A stretch of DNA of 14,009 bases from Oscillospiraceae bacterium (lineage in GTDB: Bacteria; Bacillota; Clostridia; Oscillospirales; Oscillospiraceae). The notes beneath the pieces are model-generated. The model did no database searches. It was not told the DNA's origin and was given only the letters and a program-made list of their open reading frames with translations. The stretch covers positions 1-14,009 of the forward strand of contig JAEDNR010000046.1 in NCBI GenBank assembly GCA_016302405.1, read 5' to 3'. Both the position numbers and the translations under genes were made by a program. This document shows positions 13,956-14,009 of this stretch, piece after piece (the first letter of the stretch is position 1; each line of letters begins with the position of its first letter).

Positions 13956-14009
13956 GCTAGTGTAGCACAGTCGGTAGTGCATCTCACTCGTAATGAGAAG
14001 GTCGCCTGT
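13956..14009 (+). tRNA. tRNA-Thr (anticodon CGU), 3' end outside window
   Basis: The first 54 nt fit a tRNA: acceptor 5' strand GCTAGTG, TA at positions 8-9, D-stem GCAC/GTGC around an AGTCGGTA loop, A26, anticodon stem TCTCA/TGAGA with loop CTCGTAA, variable loop AGGTC, and the start of the T-stem. The loop places CGT at 34-36 (13989-13991), reading the Thr codon ACG. The 3' acceptor strand is cut off by the window end, so acceptor pairing cannot be checked. Confidence 0.93.

Noticed and set aside
1..14009. CRISPR arrays, prophage or insertion-sequence transposases, rRNA
   Set aside because: No regularly spaced direct repeats, no phage or transposase genes and no rRNA sequence were seen; the only mobile signal is the palindromic element at 9335-9503.

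Overview
The window looks like chromosomal DNA of a Gram-positive endospore-lineage bacterium, most likely class Clostridia (an Oscillospiraceae-type genome). The reasons are a T-box riboswitch ahead of pheST, an IreB-family gene, a GerMN-domain protein, an EndoA-type toxin, strong AGGAGG ribosome sites and G+C somewhat above 50% by eye. The lineage call is inference.

Left part, minus strand (1-4108): the 5' part of ireB with its own consensus promoter; then pheS-pheT, the two phenylalanyl-tRNA synthetase subunits, preceded by a T-box leader with an intrinsic terminator and a promoter. Back to back with that promoter is one for a plus-strand run (4127-7710): an M32 metallocarboxypeptidase, the NAD(P)H-hydrate repair dehydratase NnrD, a small lipoprotein, and an EndoA/MazF-family RNase with no antitoxin gene beside it, closed by a strong terminator hairpin. 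A short conserved-looking unknown gene begins on the edge of that terminator and runs tail to tail into the next block.

Right part: a tightly coupled minus-strand operon, response regulator - sensor histidine kinase - GerMN-domain envelope protein - exonuclease III (11618 down to 8110), with coding overlaps at each of the three junctions. The first three genes repeat the order and domain logic of the actinobacterial mtrA-mtrB-lpqB system. A 169-bp palindromic MITE-like element (9335-9503) sits inside the GerMN gene, exactly in its signal peptide. Removing it with one TTAA copy restores a textbook leader, and the net 165 bp keep the frame. Divergently transcribed from a promoter that overlaps the operon promoter is a membrane-anchored D,D-carboxypeptidase homologue. 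All three of its active-site motifs are altered (Ser to Ala in SxxK, QAN for SxN, VTG for KTG), so it is probably a pseudoenzyme. It is followed by a family 4 Fe-S uracil-DNA glycosylase and the start of a tRNA-Thr(CGU) gene behind a perfect consensus promoter.

The most interesting part is 8862-13303: a possible envelope-sensing module of two-component system, GerMN lipoprotein and divergent pseudo-PBP, in which the lipoprotein has been remodelled by a mobile element.
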